DNA of 16,531 nucleotides from Prevotella sp. CAG:755 (GCA_000431275.1 HF989240.1:1-16531), one strand, 5' to 3'. Shown: positions 1 through 9,430, counted from the stretch's first letter. Program-made: numbers and translations. Notes: generated from the sequence alone by a model not told the origin.

Positions 1-9
1 GAATTCTGT

Positions 10-17
10 TGCATTTG
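10..17 (+). promoter_or_regulatory. Possible -7 promoter element for the macroglobulin gene
   Basis: TGCATTTG matches the Bacteroidetes -7 consensus TAnnTTTG at all fixed positions except the second. It lies 29 bases before the ATG at 47. The -33 region falls outside the window, so the call is weak; the gene may instead be transcribed from further upstream. Confidence 0.3.
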
Positions 18-46
18 CAAGTTGAATTCAGCATACCCTTACTGTG

Positions 47-3000
47 ATGAAAAGTAGACTGTGGACCACTTTGGCCGGTGCACTTGTGGCGACACTCGCC
101 CCGGCTCAAAGTTTCGACAAACTGTGGAAGAACTATGATACAGCCATCGAGGCCGACCGTCCCCGGACGGCCCTCTCCGTCGCCGAGACCATCGCCCGCA
201 AGGCGCTCGACAAGGGCGATGATGGCCAGCTCGTCAAAGCGCTCTTTGCCGAACGGTCGCTTTGGGGCAGCCTCTCGCCCGACAGCATGACGGCCGCCAC
301 AGCCCGCCTTGAACGCCGCGCCGACGCCGAGGAGCGCAAACCACTGCGGGCGGTGATTCACTCGCTCCTGGCAGAAATCTACGCTGGTCAGCGATGGGAA
401 GACACTGCAAACGTCAGCCGGGCTGCCTCCTTCTACCGGTCGTCCGTCAGCGACTTTGCCGCACTAGCCGCGACGAAAGCCGAAACTTACGTCCCAGCCG
501 TGGTCACGGGAAAAGACAGTCACTATTTCCGTGGCGACCTGCTCAGCCTCATCGGTCGCCGGGCCACCGAGGGGCTGTTCAGTCTGGGATGCAAAGCCGA
601 AAGCAGGGCACTCTCCGCCCGCCTCATCCGCCACTACGCCGACGCCGGACAGCGCGAAGCCGCCCTGCTGCTGACGCTCGACTCCCTTAACCGCGACCCC
701 GGCGACGACAGACACCTGCCCCTTGCGCAACGCAAGGTGTTCGCCGCACTCTCCGCCCTTGCCGAACGTTTCGCCGACCTGCCGCTGAACGTCGAAACCT
801 ACATCGCGCTCATCCAACAAAGCGGACGGGACGAGGCGGACGACTCCCTTTCGCTCGTCCTCGCCCGCCGGGGGCTCGCCTTGTATGGAAAGGAGAAACG
901 GGCCGACCTGCTGCGCAACACAATCACCACGATTGAAAACCCCACGGTATCGATCGACTTCCCAGTCACGACAGCCAGCATCCCCGATGCCGGCGGCCGC
1001 TACGCTTATCCCGGACAACCGTTCCGAGCCGCCGTGCGGCACAAAAACGTCTCACACCTGCGCCTCGTGTTCCACCGCATCCAGATGCCACTCCCGGCAT
1101 TTCAAAACTCACAGGACGACCTTGAAAAACTCACACGGGGGTTTTCTCCCGCACTCACCTACGACTTCCGACCGAAGCCTGCCCCGTCTTGGCACACGTG
1201 CACCGACACCGTCAGCCTCAGCTTGGCCCAACCCGGTCTTTACGTCGTAACCGTGATGGTCAACGGCGAAGCAGTCAGCCGTGACTGGCTTACCGTGAGC
1301 CGCTACAAGCTCTTGCAGCTTCACGCCGCCGGGCCTGATTTACGCTTCGCCGCCGTCGACGTCCGTACCGGAGCTCCCGCCGCAGGCCTTACCTTGCGCC
1401 GCATGAATGACGCCCAACCTGCGCAACTCATCGACAGCATCACGACCGACGCCGACGGCATAGGCACGCTCCGCCAGCTGCGCCAGTCGTCCACGGTCTA
1501 CCTCTCGACCCCCGCAGGCGACTGGGCGTGGATGCCTGTCGGCAGCGAACGTTTTTCATTCCGCACTCCAAGAAAAAACCGGCAGACATTCGTCTATACG
1601 GACCGCGCTGTCTATCGTCCCGGACAAGACGTCCGCCTCAGTCTTATCAGCTACGAGCAACTGGGCGACAGTGCCCGCACGGTCGAAAGCGACACTGTCT
1701 GCATCCGCTTGGCCGACACCAACGGCCGCACGGTGGCCGCGGACACCCTGACGACCGACGCGTCCGGCATGGCCGCCTGCACGCTACGCCTGCCGTCCTC
1801 ATGCCTGCCCGGCACATTCCGTCTCGTGGCCGGGACGGCCAGCCGGGGCATCCGTGTGGAGGAATACAAACGTCCGACGTTCACGGCCAGCCTCACGGTG
1901 CCTGCCACGGACTACGCTCCCGGCGACAGCGTGACGCTCACGGGCTCAGTGCGAACCTACACCGACGTGCCCGTTGCGGACGCCACAGTGCGCTACACCA
2001 TCGACATAGTGCCCAACATCTGGTACCGCCTGCCCGTCTATTCCAGCATCCCGGAGAGCAAGACCCTCACGGGCACGACCACGACCGACGCCGAGGGGCA
2101 CTACACCATCGGTCTGCTTGCCACCCTGCCCGAGACTGACAGTCCCACCATACAGCGCGGCCACCGCTACGTAGTCCGTGCCACAGTCACCGCCCCTAAC
2201 GGCGAGAGCGCCGAAGCCAGCACTACGCTTGTCGTGAACCAGTGGCCGTCCACCCTGTCGGCCGTCTGGCCCTCGACGATGTACAGCGCGCGCCTCCCTC
2301 AACTGACATTCAATCAATACAACTCCAACCGCCAAAACCTGACAGCCCGCGGCGAATACGCCGTACTGCGAGGAAATGAAGAAGTGGCACGCGACACGTT
2401 CACGACAGGCAGCCCGTTCTGCCCGACGGCCTTAGCCACGCTCCCGGCTGGTACATACCGCATCATAAGCCGCATAATCGGCGCGACGAGCCCCGTACTG
2501 GCCGACACGACAACCGTTATCCTCTTCACGGACAATGCCACACGGATGCCGGCCGGTACGCCACAGACCTGCCATGCCGTCCTGAACGAGCGGGGCGACA
2601 GCGCCGTGCTTTTCCTCAGCCTGCCCGACACGGCCTATGTATACGCAAGTGTGGTCAGCACCACCGGAGAAACCGAACACCGCCTGCTCCGACCGAAGGG
2701 AAACGTGCTCCGCCTCGACTACGCCTACCGCCCGGCCTACGGCGACGGCGCCACGATCGCCTTGGCCTACGTCAGCCAAGGTCGTCTGCACACCCACACC
2801 TGCCAGCTCCGCCGTCCCGAACCGCAAAAACGGCTGCAGCTCACTTGGCAGTCTTTCCGCAACCGCCTACGTCCGGGACAGGACGAAGAGTGGCGTCTAC
2901 GCGTGACGTATCCCGACGGACGCCCAGCCCGGGCTGCCCTGACTGCCACGCTCTACGACGCCTCACTCGACCGCTTCGCCCCGCTAAACTGGCCTGTACG

Positions 3001-5698
3001 CCTGTCATTTCCGCGTTTCGTGCCGTACGCGTCGTGGAGCAGTCTGTCACAAACATGCAGTTCCTATGCCGCACTCGACGCCGACTACCGCCATGTCGCC
3101 CCGCTCAGCTTCGACCATTTTGACCCGTCGCTTTGCAGTTCTTCCCACTACTTTGTCCTCGCTGAGGGCATGCGTCCGGGAATCATGATGGACCAATCCG
3201 TCGGCCGCATGACCTCCGCCGGCACCGCACCCCGGCTGTCTGTCAAAGCCAGTGCCCGTCAGATGAACGCGACCGCTGCGATGGAGAAAAGAGTCGAAGC
3301 GACAGAAAATCCGGACGCAGTGACAGGATTTTCTAATGCGGCGACAGACGAGAGCGCTACGGCATCCGTGCGCACGGACTTTGCCGAAACTGCCTACTTT
3401 GCCCCAATGCTCCACACAGATGCCGACGGCGTGGCCACACTCAGATTCACCCTGCCCGAGAGCACGACAAGCTGGAACTTCCATGCCGTAGCTCACACGA
3501 CAGGAATGGACCTCGGCGCACTCGACACAACAGTGATAGCCTCCAAACCGTTCACCGTGGCCCCCAACCTGCCGCGCTTCCTGCGCAGCGGCGACGCCAC
3601 GACTATTCCCGTCACGCTACGCAACCTCAACAGCGAAGCCGTCAGCGGTAAAGTTTACTTCACACTCACGGATGCCGTGGACGGACAGACCGTCGTCAGC
3701 ATCTCGCGTCCCTTCCATGTCGAGGCAAACGCGCAGGCAAACCTCACGTTCGACTGCCGCGTCGACACGCTCCATCCCCTGCTTGCCTGCCGTATCGTGG
3801 CAGAGAGCACGACGTTCAGTGACGGCGAGGCGCATTACCTCCCCGTACTGTCAGACCAGTCGATGACTGTCAGAAGCGTACCGTTCACAGCCGAACAAAA
3901 AGGCAAGACAGCCATTGACCTTAGCGCCTTGGCTGCAAGCGGGAATCCATACCCGAGCGACAGCGCTGTAACCGTCGAAGTAACCGCAAATCCCGAATGG
4001 GCCGCCGTGGCAGCCCTGCCCGCACTTTCGGAGCCTCGCCAGGACGATGCTTTCTCACTGGCCGCATCCTATTATGCCCTGACGCTCGGACAAGCCATAG
4101 CCGAAGCCAATCCCGCCGTGAGCGAGGCGTTCCGCCAGTGGCGCGACGCAGACACCTTGAGCGCCGAGCGCGAATCCCCGCTCGAACGCAACGCCGGACT
4201 GAAACAGCTCGTGGTGGAAGAGACGCCATGGCTCGCCGCCTCGAATGAAGAAAAAGAAAACCGCCGGAGGCTGGCCGACCTGCTCGATCCGACACGCACG
4301 TCACTCACCCGCTATTCCGCTCTCGACCGCCTTGCTGCCCTGCAAAACGCCGACGGCTCGTGGTCGTGGTTCAAAGGCATGACGGGGTCCACGTCGGTCA
4401 CGACGGACGTAGCCATGATGCTGGCCCGCCTGCAAGCCCTTGCCCCCGACGACCGCGCCGCCAGCCTGCTGAACCGTGCAGGCCACTTCCTCGACCGCGC
4501 CATGGCCGACGAAACCGCCGGACTGCGCAAGCAAAAGAGACCGGACCTGTCCAGCAACGCTGTACGCTACCTTTATATCAACGCACTCACCGGGCGCAGC
4601 CTCAACGGCACTGTCGCCGACAACGCCGAATATCTGAAAAAACTCCTGCGGCAGCCCGGCATGGGAAACACCCTGACCGACAAAGCCCTTGTGGCCTCTA
4701 CGCTCAGCCTGCTCGGTGAGACGGACGCCGCCCGCGAACGGGTGAAAAGCCTTGAAGAACGACTTGTCGAACGTCCGGGCATGGGCTGGATGTTCGACGC
4801 CGCACCACAGTCCGCTGTCATTCCTCTCTACGCGCACCTCAGCGCCAACACTGCCCTCAGTGCCCACACTGCCTACGTCGAAGCTGCCCTGCGAACCGCC
4901 ATAACGACTTCCACACGCTTTGTCGACGGCGTACGCAAATGGATGATACTGACACGTCACACAACTTACTGGGACGATCCGCGCCAGGCCGCCGACGCGG
5001 TCTACAGCCTCTTCTGCCAGTCGCCACTGAGCAGCTGGCGACTCTTCCTGGCCCGTCCGCAACGCCAGCCGTCGCTGTACCTCGAAACCGCCGACGGCCG
5101 ACAGAAACCCGTCACACTCGTCCACGAAACGCCCGCCACTGCCATTGGCTATTACAACGTGCCTGTCCGGCTCGATAAAGGCGACGGCCTGCCTGCGCGT
5201 CTCATCGTTACGCTACCCGACAGCGGCCTTGTGTGCGGCGCGGTCTACGCCCGTTATGTCCAGCCGACAGCCGAAGTGACAGCCTCGGCCTCCGGACTGT
5301 CTGTGAAGCGCACACTCGAAGTCTGGCGGGATGGCCAATGGCTCGCGGCCGACGGCAAACGTGTCCAGACCGGCGAACGCCTCCGCATGCGCTTTGACCT
5401 GACCGCGGACCGCGACTACGACTTTGTCTGCCTCAAAGCCACGCGTCCCGCCTGCCTCGAACCGCGCCAGCCCCTGTCGGGCTACACGTTCAGTGGCGGT
5501 CTCGGTTGCTACCGGGCCTGCCTCGACGCCTCGACACGCTACTTCTTCGACCACATAAGTAAAGGCCACCACACACTGACCGACGAATTCACCGCCGATC
5601 GCCCCGGCACGTATTCCTGCGGCTTGGCCGAAGTGCGTTGTTGCTATGCCCCAGAATTCGGCGGATACACAGAAGAGCAAACGCTGCTCTGCCAATAA
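47..5698 (+). CDS. Thioester-less bacterial alpha-2-macroglobulin-like protein, secreted
   Basis: A 1,883-residue exported protein of the alpha-2-macroglobulin/YfaS superfamily. In this family the role is usually protease trapping or envelope defence; which protease it meets cannot be seen here. Residues 1-21 form a signal peptide ending in APAQ. An N-terminal helical, repeat-like region (about 25-300) is followed by beta domains. The MG2-type motif VYTDRAVYRPGQDV is at 516-529, and the VEEYKRPTF motif common in Bacteroidetes homologues starts at 604. A bait-like linker rich in Ala, Thr and Glu precedes the A2M domain, which starts near 1115 (TAYFAPMLHTDADG). The toroid domain contains QNADGSWSWFKG near 1433. 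Where thioester members carry CxEQ, this protein reads QDDAFSLAASYYA (1332 on), so no covalent trap is expected. The C-terminal domain ends with the family hallmark APEFGGY. GTG at 44 is also in frame, but the ATG at 47 gives the cleaner signal peptide. The next gene follows after 41 bases. Confidence 0.9.
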   Translation: MKSRLWTTLAGALVATLAPAQSFDKLWKNYDTAIEADRPRTALSVAETIARKALDKGDDGQLVKALFAERSLWGSLSPDSMTAATARLERRADAEERKPLRAVIHSLLAEIYAGQRWEDTANVSRAASFYRSSVSDFAALAATKAETYVPAVVTGKDSHYFRGDLLSLIGRRATEGLFSLGCKAESRALSARLIRHYADAGQREAALLLTLDSLNRDPGDDRHLPLAQRKVFAALSALAERFADLPLNVETYIALIQQSGRDEADDSLSLVLARRGLALYGKEKRADLLRNTITTIENPTVSIDFPVTTASIPDAGGRYAYPGQPFRAAVRHKNVSHLRLVFHRIQMPLPAFQNSQDDLEKLTRGFSPALTYDFRPKPAPSWHTCTDTVSLSLAQPGLYVVTVMVNGEAVSRDWLTVSRYKLLQLHAAGPDLRFAAVDVRTGAPAAGLTLRRMNDAQPAQLIDSITTDADGIGTLRQLRQSSTVYLSTPAGDWAWMPVGSERFSFRTPRKNRQTFVYTDRAVYRPGQDVRLSLISYEQLGDSARTVESDTVCIRLADTNGRTVAADTLTTDASGMAACTLRLPSSCLPGTFRLVAGTASRGIRVEEYKRPTFTASLTVPATDYAPGDSVTLTGSVRTYTDVPVADATVRYTIDIVPNIWYRLPVYSSIPESKTLTGTTTTDAEGHYTIGLLATLPETDSPTIQRGHRYVVRATVTAPNGESAEASTTLVVNQWPSTLSAVWPSTMYSARLPQLTFNQYNSNRQNLTARGEYAVLRGNEEVARDTFTTGSPFCPTALATLPAGTYRIISRIIGATSPVLADTTTVILFTDNATRMPAGTPQTCHAVLNERGDSAVLFLSLPDTAYVYASVVSTTGETEHRLLRPKGNVLRLDYAYRPAYGDGATIALAYVSQGRLHTHTCQLRRPEPQKRLQLTWQSFRNRLRPGQDEEWRLRVTYPDGRPARAALTATLYDASLDRFAPLNWPVRLSFPRFVPYASWSSLSQTCSSYAALDADYRHVAPLSFDHFDPSLCSSSHYFVLAEGMRPGIMMDQSVGRMTSAGTAPRLSVKASARQMNATAAMEKRVEATENPDAVTGFSNAATDESATASVRTDFAETAYFAPMLHTDADGVATLRFTLPESTTSWNFHAVAHTTGMDLGALDTTVIASKPFTVAPNLPRFLRSGDATTIPVTLRNLNSEAVSGKVYFTLTDAVDGQTVVSISRPFHVEANAQANLTFDCRVDTLHPLLACRIVAESTTFSDGEAHYLPVLSDQSMTVRSVPFTAEQKGKTAIDLSALAASGNPYPSDSAVTVEVTANPEWAAVAALPALSEPRQDDAFSLAASYYALTLGQAIAEANPAVSEAFRQWRDADTLSAERESPLERNAGLKQLVVEETPWLAASNEEKENRRRLADLLDPTRTSLTRYSALDRLAALQNADGSWSWFKGMTGSTSVTTDVAMMLARLQALAPDDRAASLLNRAGHFLDRAMADETAGLRKQKRPDLSSNAVRYLYINALTGRSLNGTVADNAEYLKKLLRQPGMGNTLTDKALVASTLSLLGETDAARERVKSLEERLVERPGMGWMFDAAPQSAVIPLYAHLSANTALSAHTAYVEAALRTAITTSTRFVDGVRKWMILTRHTTYWDDPRQAADAVYSLFCQSPLSSWRLFLARPQRQPSLYLETADGRQKPVTLVHETPATAIGYYNVPVRLDKGDGLPARLIVTLPDSGLVCGAVYARYVQPTAEVTASASGLSVKRTLEVWRDGQWLAADGKRVQTGERLRMRFDLTADRDYDFVCLKATRPACLEPRQPLSGYTFSGGLGCYRACLDASTRYFFDHISKGHHTLTDEFTADRPGTYSCGLAEVRCCYAPEFGGYTEEQTLLCQ

Positions 5699-5739
5699 GG
5701 CGACCCACCCTAACCCTGATCTGAAACAAATATCTGAAT

Positions 5740-6816
5740 ATGACACACAAAGCAATCCTCACCCTCCTTGCGGCACTCGCGTTCAACACCGCCGCCCCGG
5801 CCCAGCAAGCCGTAGAACTCACGCAACAGAAAATGTCGAAATGGGACATCGGCACAGCCAATTACAGTGGCATCGCCCCTATCGGCAACAGCCAATACGT
5901 CCTTGTGAGCGACAAGGAGCCGACCGACGGTTTCTTCGTCTTCACCATCATCCAAGACCCGACGACCGGCGAAATCAGCGACATCAACATGGAAGGCTGG
6001 AAGGGTAACGTGGTGCCCCAAGTCGACGCCCAAGGCATGAGCCAGCGCGACTGTGAAGGCATCGCCTACTTCCCGACGAATGGCACCGTATTCATCAGCG
6101 GCGAAGGCGACCAGGAGATCTTCGAATACAGCATGGAAGGCCAACCAACGGGGCGCCGCCTCAACGTGCCGGCCATTTTCGGTCGCGACAAGATAGTGCC
6201 GAACATGGGATTCGAAGCGCTGAGCTATTCGCCCGCGACACACCGTTTCTGGACCACGACCGAAAGCTCGCTCAAAGCCGACGCCGACGCAGCCGGCCCC
6301 GACAATCCGACTGCCCAGAACCTCGTCAGGCTGCAAGCCTTCGACGAGGCGTTGCAACCCGTCGCCCAGTATGCCTACCGCATGGACCGCGGCCGGAGCG
6401 AAGACTTCGGAAAGTATTACGCCCTTGGCATTCCCGAGGTCACGGCGCTGCCCAGCGGCAAACTGCTGGTACTCGAACGCGAACTGAACGTCACGAACGG
6501 CTACATGGGGTCGGAAGTCATCTGCAAGCTTTTCCTGGTCGACCCGACGCAATCCTGGCAAATCGACAGTTCCATAGCGCTGGCCGGTCTTGACCCTAAC
6601 AAGTTCATGCTCAAACAACTGTTGATTACGTTCAAGACCGTGCTCACCCCGTTCAGACAGACCTTTGCCAACTACGAAGGCATGTGTCTCGGCGCCCGTC
6701 TTGCCGACGGGAGGCAAACGCTCCTGATGGTGAGCGACTCGCAAGGTGGTGCAAGCAAAGGCCCGGTGCGCCTCAAAGACTGGATCAAGGTGCTCATCCT
6801 GCCAGACGGTATCTAA
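5740..6816 (+). CDS. Secreted phytase-like (esterase-like activity of phytase) beta-propeller protein
   Basis: A 358-residue protein with a signal peptide (residues 1 to about 21, ending AAPAQ). It resembles the 'esterase-like activity of phytase' family (PF13449-type), predicted beta-propellers that occur widely as exported proteins. The family's recurring acidic motifs are visible: YSGIAP at 42-47, DCEGIAYF from 104, GFEALSYSP from 157 and YEGMCLG from 312. The true substrate is unknown for most members, so phytate or phosphate-ester hydrolysis should not be assumed. It follows the macroglobulin gene by 41 bases with no terminator or clear promoter between them, so the two are probably cotranscribed. 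A strong intrinsic terminator lies about 95 bases beyond the stop. Family assignment is from motif recognition; the specific activity is not assigned. Confidence 0.8.
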   Translation: MTHKAILTLLAALAFNTAAPAQQAVELTQQKMSKWDIGTANYSGIAPIGNSQYVLVSDKEPTDGFFVFTIIQDPTTGEISDINMEGWKGNVVPQVDAQGMSQRDCEGIAYFPTNGTVFISGEGDQEIFEYSMEGQPTGRRLNVPAIFGRDKIVPNMGFEALSYSPATHRFWTTTESSLKADADAAGPDNPTAQNLVRLQAFDEALQPVAQYAYRMDRGRSEDFGKYYALGIPEVTALPSGKLLVLERELNVTNGYMGSEVICKLFLVDPTQSWQIDSSIALAGLDPNKFMLKQLLITFKTVLTPFRQTFANYEGMCLGARLADGRQTLLMVSDSQGGASKGPVRLKDWIKVLILPDGI

Positions 6817-6910
6817 ATCCCCTCCCTTGCCCTTGTAGACAAGGAGCCCGGAGATCCGCAAAGCCCTAACGGCAACCTGCTTCCACGGGATGGCTGACAG
6901 AACGTCCTCT

Positions 6911-6947
6911 CCGGCTGACAGGATTTTCTGTCAGCCGGACTTTTTTT
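6911..6947 (+). terminator. Intrinsic terminator of the macroglobulin/phytase-like operon
   Basis: A perfect 11-bp stem (CCGGCTGACAG at 6911-6921 with CTGTCAGCCGG at 6928-6938) encloses a 6-base loop, followed by AC and seven T residues (6941-6947). This is a textbook Rho-independent terminator on the plus strand. A second copy of the left arm core, GGCTGACAG, lies just upstream at 6892-6900 (see findings). Confidence 0.92.
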
Positions 6948-7063
6948 CCAGCAAGGTTCCTGAAAGCAAAAACACGGGCCGGAGAAAGCCGCGCACTGCC
7001 CCCTGACAACATGCCTACAACGAAAAAGCTGTCCGGAACGGCGACAAAATGCGCAGGTTGCAT

Positions 7064-7071
7064 TAACTTTG
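7064..7071 (+). promoter_or_regulatory. Bacteroidetes -7 promoter element of the methyltransferase operon
   Basis: TAACTTTG fits the consensus TAnnTTTG exactly and sits 36 bases before the ATG at 7107, just after the terminator of the previous operon. No clear -33 TTTG is visible. The predicted transcript start (about 7078) lies downstream of the in-frame ATG at 7011, so it rules out that longer start. Confidence 0.75.
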
Positions 7072-7106
7072 CAGGAGAAACGTATTCCGTTTTAAGCCAT
7101 ACAACG

Positions 7107-8492
7107 ATGAACCTGCCTGACGCTTTTATCGAAGAGATGATCTCAACGCTCGGAGTGGCCGAGACCGACAAGCTGGCGGCGGCCCTGACCACCGAGCCCC
7201 CTGTGAGTGTTCGCCTCAACCCGGAAAAGAACGTGCGCCTCACCGACGCGGCCGAAGGCGTGCCGTGGTCGTCAACGGGCTACTACCTCACTGCGCGGCC
7301 AGCGTTCACCTTCGACCCGCTCCTGCACGCCGGTTGTTATTACGTGCAGGAGGCAGCCTCAATGTTCATCGAACAAGCTTTCCGCGCCATCGACAGCCCG
7401 CCACGCCGTGTGCTCGACTTATGCGCCGCCCCGGGAGGGAAGAGCACCCTCTGGCGCAGCCTTTTGGACGACGACTGTCTGCTCGTGGCGAACGAGCCCC
7501 TGCGCACCCGCGCCGCCATCCTGTCCGAAAACATGCTGAAATGGGGGCACCCTAATGTATGCGTCACTTCGGGCTATCCCTCACAGTTCGCTCCGCTGAC
7601 AGGTTTCTTCGATGTGGTCGCCGCCGACGTCCCCTGCTCGGGCGAAGGCATGTTCCGGAAAGACCCGACAGCCGTCGACGAGTGGCAGCCGGGCAGTCCC
7701 GCCCTCTGCGCCGCCCGCCAGCGTGACATCGTGGCCGACGTCTGGCCCGCCTTGCGCACCGGTGGGCACCTCGTGTACAGCACCTGCACCTTCAACCGCG
7801 CCGAGGACGAAGACAACGTCCGATGGATTGCCGACGAGCTGGGTGCCGAGGTGGTCGACTTGCACACCATCCCCTCGTGGGGCATCACGGGATCTACTTA
7901 TGCCGACGACCTGTCCGTCTGCCACTTTTTCCCACATCGCGCCCGGGGCGAAGGCTTCTTCCTGGCCCTGCTCCGCAAAACGGCCGATACGACCGCTCCG
8001 CTCCGGCGCCGCAAAAAGACACCGCGCAATCCGGCTGTCACCGTGCCGAAGCCCTGTCGCGAATGGCTTACGGGCGACTTCACGTTCAGCCAAACGGAAA
8101 AAGGATTCTCGGCCTTGCCCGTAATAACAGCCGACGACATGGAGCGCGTAGCTGAAACCGTGCGGACACTACTGATGGGCGTCCCCCTCGGCATGGAAAA
8201 GGGCCGAAAACTTCAACCAGCCCCCACACTGCCACTCAGCACGGCACTGCGCTCCGATGCCTTTCCAAGCATCGGGCTGGACTACGCCGACGCCATTGCC
8301 TACCTGCGACGTGAAGCCATCGTGCCGGCGACAACAGAACGCGGATACTGCGTCGTGACCTACCAAGACCGCGCCCTCGGCTTCGTCAACCACCTCGGCG
8401 CGCGTGCCAACAACCTTTATCCCGTCGAATGGCGCATCCGCAGCAGCCACGGCCCCGACACGCCCCCCCGCGTCGTCGAGCCCAACCCTTAA
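7107..8492 (+). CDS. RsmF-like rRNA cytosine-C5 methyltransferase (NOL1/NOP2/Sun family)
   Basis: A 461-residue cytosolic enzyme predicted to methylate C5 of a cytosine in rRNA using S-adenosylmethionine. Motif I (LDLCAAPGGKST) at 103-114 binds SAM. Motif IV (DVPCSGEGMF) carries Cys177, which releases the product, and motif VI (YSTCTFN) carries Cys227, the expected nucleophile. The C-terminal third ends in a PUA-like segment (HLGARANNLYPVEWRIR), giving the RsmF-type layout (methyltransferase plus C-terminal RNA-binding region; E. coli RsmF is about the same length). The exact target base is not proven. The start at 7107 is preferred over an in-frame ATG at 7011 because the promoter element lies between them and because MNLPDAFIEEM is the usual kind of N-terminus. 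prmA follows after 20 bases, so both genes form one operon. Confidence 0.92.
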   Translation: MNLPDAFIEEMISTLGVAETDKLAAALTTEPPVSVRLNPEKNVRLTDAAEGVPWSSTGYYLTARPAFTFDPLLHAGCYYVQEAASMFIEQAFRAIDSPPRRVLDLCAAPGGKSTLWRSLLDDDCLLVANEPLRTRAAILSENMLKWGHPNVCVTSGYPSQFAPLTGFFDVVAADVPCSGEGMFRKDPTAVDEWQPGSPALCAARQRDIVADVWPALRTGGHLVYSTCTFNRAEDEDNVRWIADELGAEVVDLHTIPSWGITGSTYADDLSVCHFFPHRARGEGFFLALLRKTADTTAPLRRRKKTPRNPAVTVPKPCREWLTGDFTFSQTEKGFSALPVITADDMERVAETVRTLLMGVPLGMEKGRKLQPAPTLPLSTALRSDAFPSIGLDYADAIAYLRREAIVPATTERGYCVVTYQDRALGFVNHLGARANNLYPVEWRIRSSHGPDTPPRVVEPNP

Positions 8493-8512
8493 ACCAACCA
8501 ATTCAACCACGC

Positions 8513-9367
8513 ATGAAGTACTTAGAATTCACGTTCACCCTGTCGCCGGGCAGCGAAATGGCCGGCGACGTATTGGTCGCCTTGTTGGCCGACGCGGGTT
8601 TTGACAGTTTTGTCCGCCCGGAAGTGGAAACCGATCCCATCAAAGCCTACGTGCCCAAAGACAGGTATGACGAACAAACCCTTGCCGACACGCTTGCCAA
8701 CTTCCCGCTGAACGACATCACGGTGAGTTATACCAGCAGTGAGGCAGAAGACAAAGACTGGAACGAAGTATGGGAAAAAAACTTTTTCTCCCCGCTCGTC
8801 GTCGACGGCAGGTGCGTGGTACACTGCACATTCCACAAGGACGTGCCCAAAGCAGAATACGACATCACGATCGACCCGCGCATGTCGTTCGGCACCGGCC
8901 ACCATGCCACCACCAGCCAGATGATCAGCGAGATCCTTGCACACGACATGACAGGCAAAACCGTACTCGACATGGGATGCGGCACGAGCATCCTGGCCAT
9001 ACTGGCACGAATGCGCGGTGCCGCGGCCGTCACGGCCATCGACAACGACGAATGGTGTGTCACGAATTCGCTCGAAAACATCGCCCTGAACCACCTCGAC
9101 GGCATTGACGTAGAACTGGGAGACGCACAAGCACTGGCCACGAAAGGCCCGTTCGACTATATACTGGCAAACATCAACCGGAACATCCTGCTTGAAGACA
9201 TGCACCTCTACGTTCCGCGCATGAAGCCCGGGGCAAGCCTGTTCATGAGCGGCTTCTACGTAGAAGACACCGGACTAATCCGCGCCGAAGCTGAACGGCT
9301 CGGGCTTCACTTCGACCACGTCCACGACCTCAACCGCTGGGCTTGTGTGGAATTTCGCTTGGACTAA
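8513..9367 (+). CDS. prmA: Ribosomal protein L11 methyltransferase PrmA
   Basis: A 284-residue SAM-dependent enzyme that methylates lysines and the N-terminal amine of ribosomal protein L11. Residues 1 to about 60 form the L11-recognition domain. The family signature DPRMSFGTGHHATT (GTGHHATT at 127-134) precedes the SAM motif VLDMGCGTSILAI (151-163), and LANINRNILL (from 218) supplies the characteristic asparagines. Length and motifs are normal for the family. An in-frame ATG at 8429 lies inside the upstream gene and would add an Arg/Pro-rich tail, so the ATG at 8513 is chosen. It is the second gene of the rRNA/ribosomal-protein methylation operon, 20 bases after the RsmF-like gene. Confidence 0.95.
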   Translation: MKYLEFTFTLSPGSEMAGDVLVALLADAGFDSFVRPEVETDPIKAYVPKDRYDEQTLADTLANFPLNDITVSYTSSEAEDKDWNEVWEKNFFSPLVVDGRCVVHCTFHKDVPKAEYDITIDPRMSFGTGHHATTSQMISEILAHDMTGKTVLDMGCGTSILAILARMRGAAAVTAIDNDEWCVTNSLENIALNHLDGIDVELGDAQALATKGPFDYILANINRNILLEDMHLYVPRMKPGASLFMSGFYVEDTGLIRAEAERLGLHFDHVHDLNRWACVEFRLD

Positions 9368-9422
9368 ACCATCGTTAAGGTTATTTAAGCCTGAATAAAG
9401 CTGTACTTCTTATTTTTATCCT

Positions 9423-9430
9423 TACATTTG
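9423..9430 (+). promoter_or_regulatory. -7 promoter element of the Cys/His-rich protein gene
   Basis: TACATTTG is an exact match to TAnnTTTG and lies 54 bases before the ATG at 9485. It sits in a locally AT-rich stretch directly after prmA. No convincing -33 element was found. Confidence 0.7.

Noticed and set aside
44..46. GTG start one codon before the ATG of the macroglobulin gene
   Set aside because: Possible, but ATG at 47 gives the standard start and the same signal peptide; the difference is a single residue.
4301..5125. 274-residue minus-strand frame inside the macroglobulin gene
   Set aside because: The plus-strand frame is continuous and domain-rich here; the minus frame shows no recognisable domain.
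5710..6861. 383-residue open frame on the minus strand opposite the phytase-like gene
   Set aside because: Antisense shadow; the plus-strand protein has a signal peptide and family motifs, the minus frame has none and would cross the operon end.
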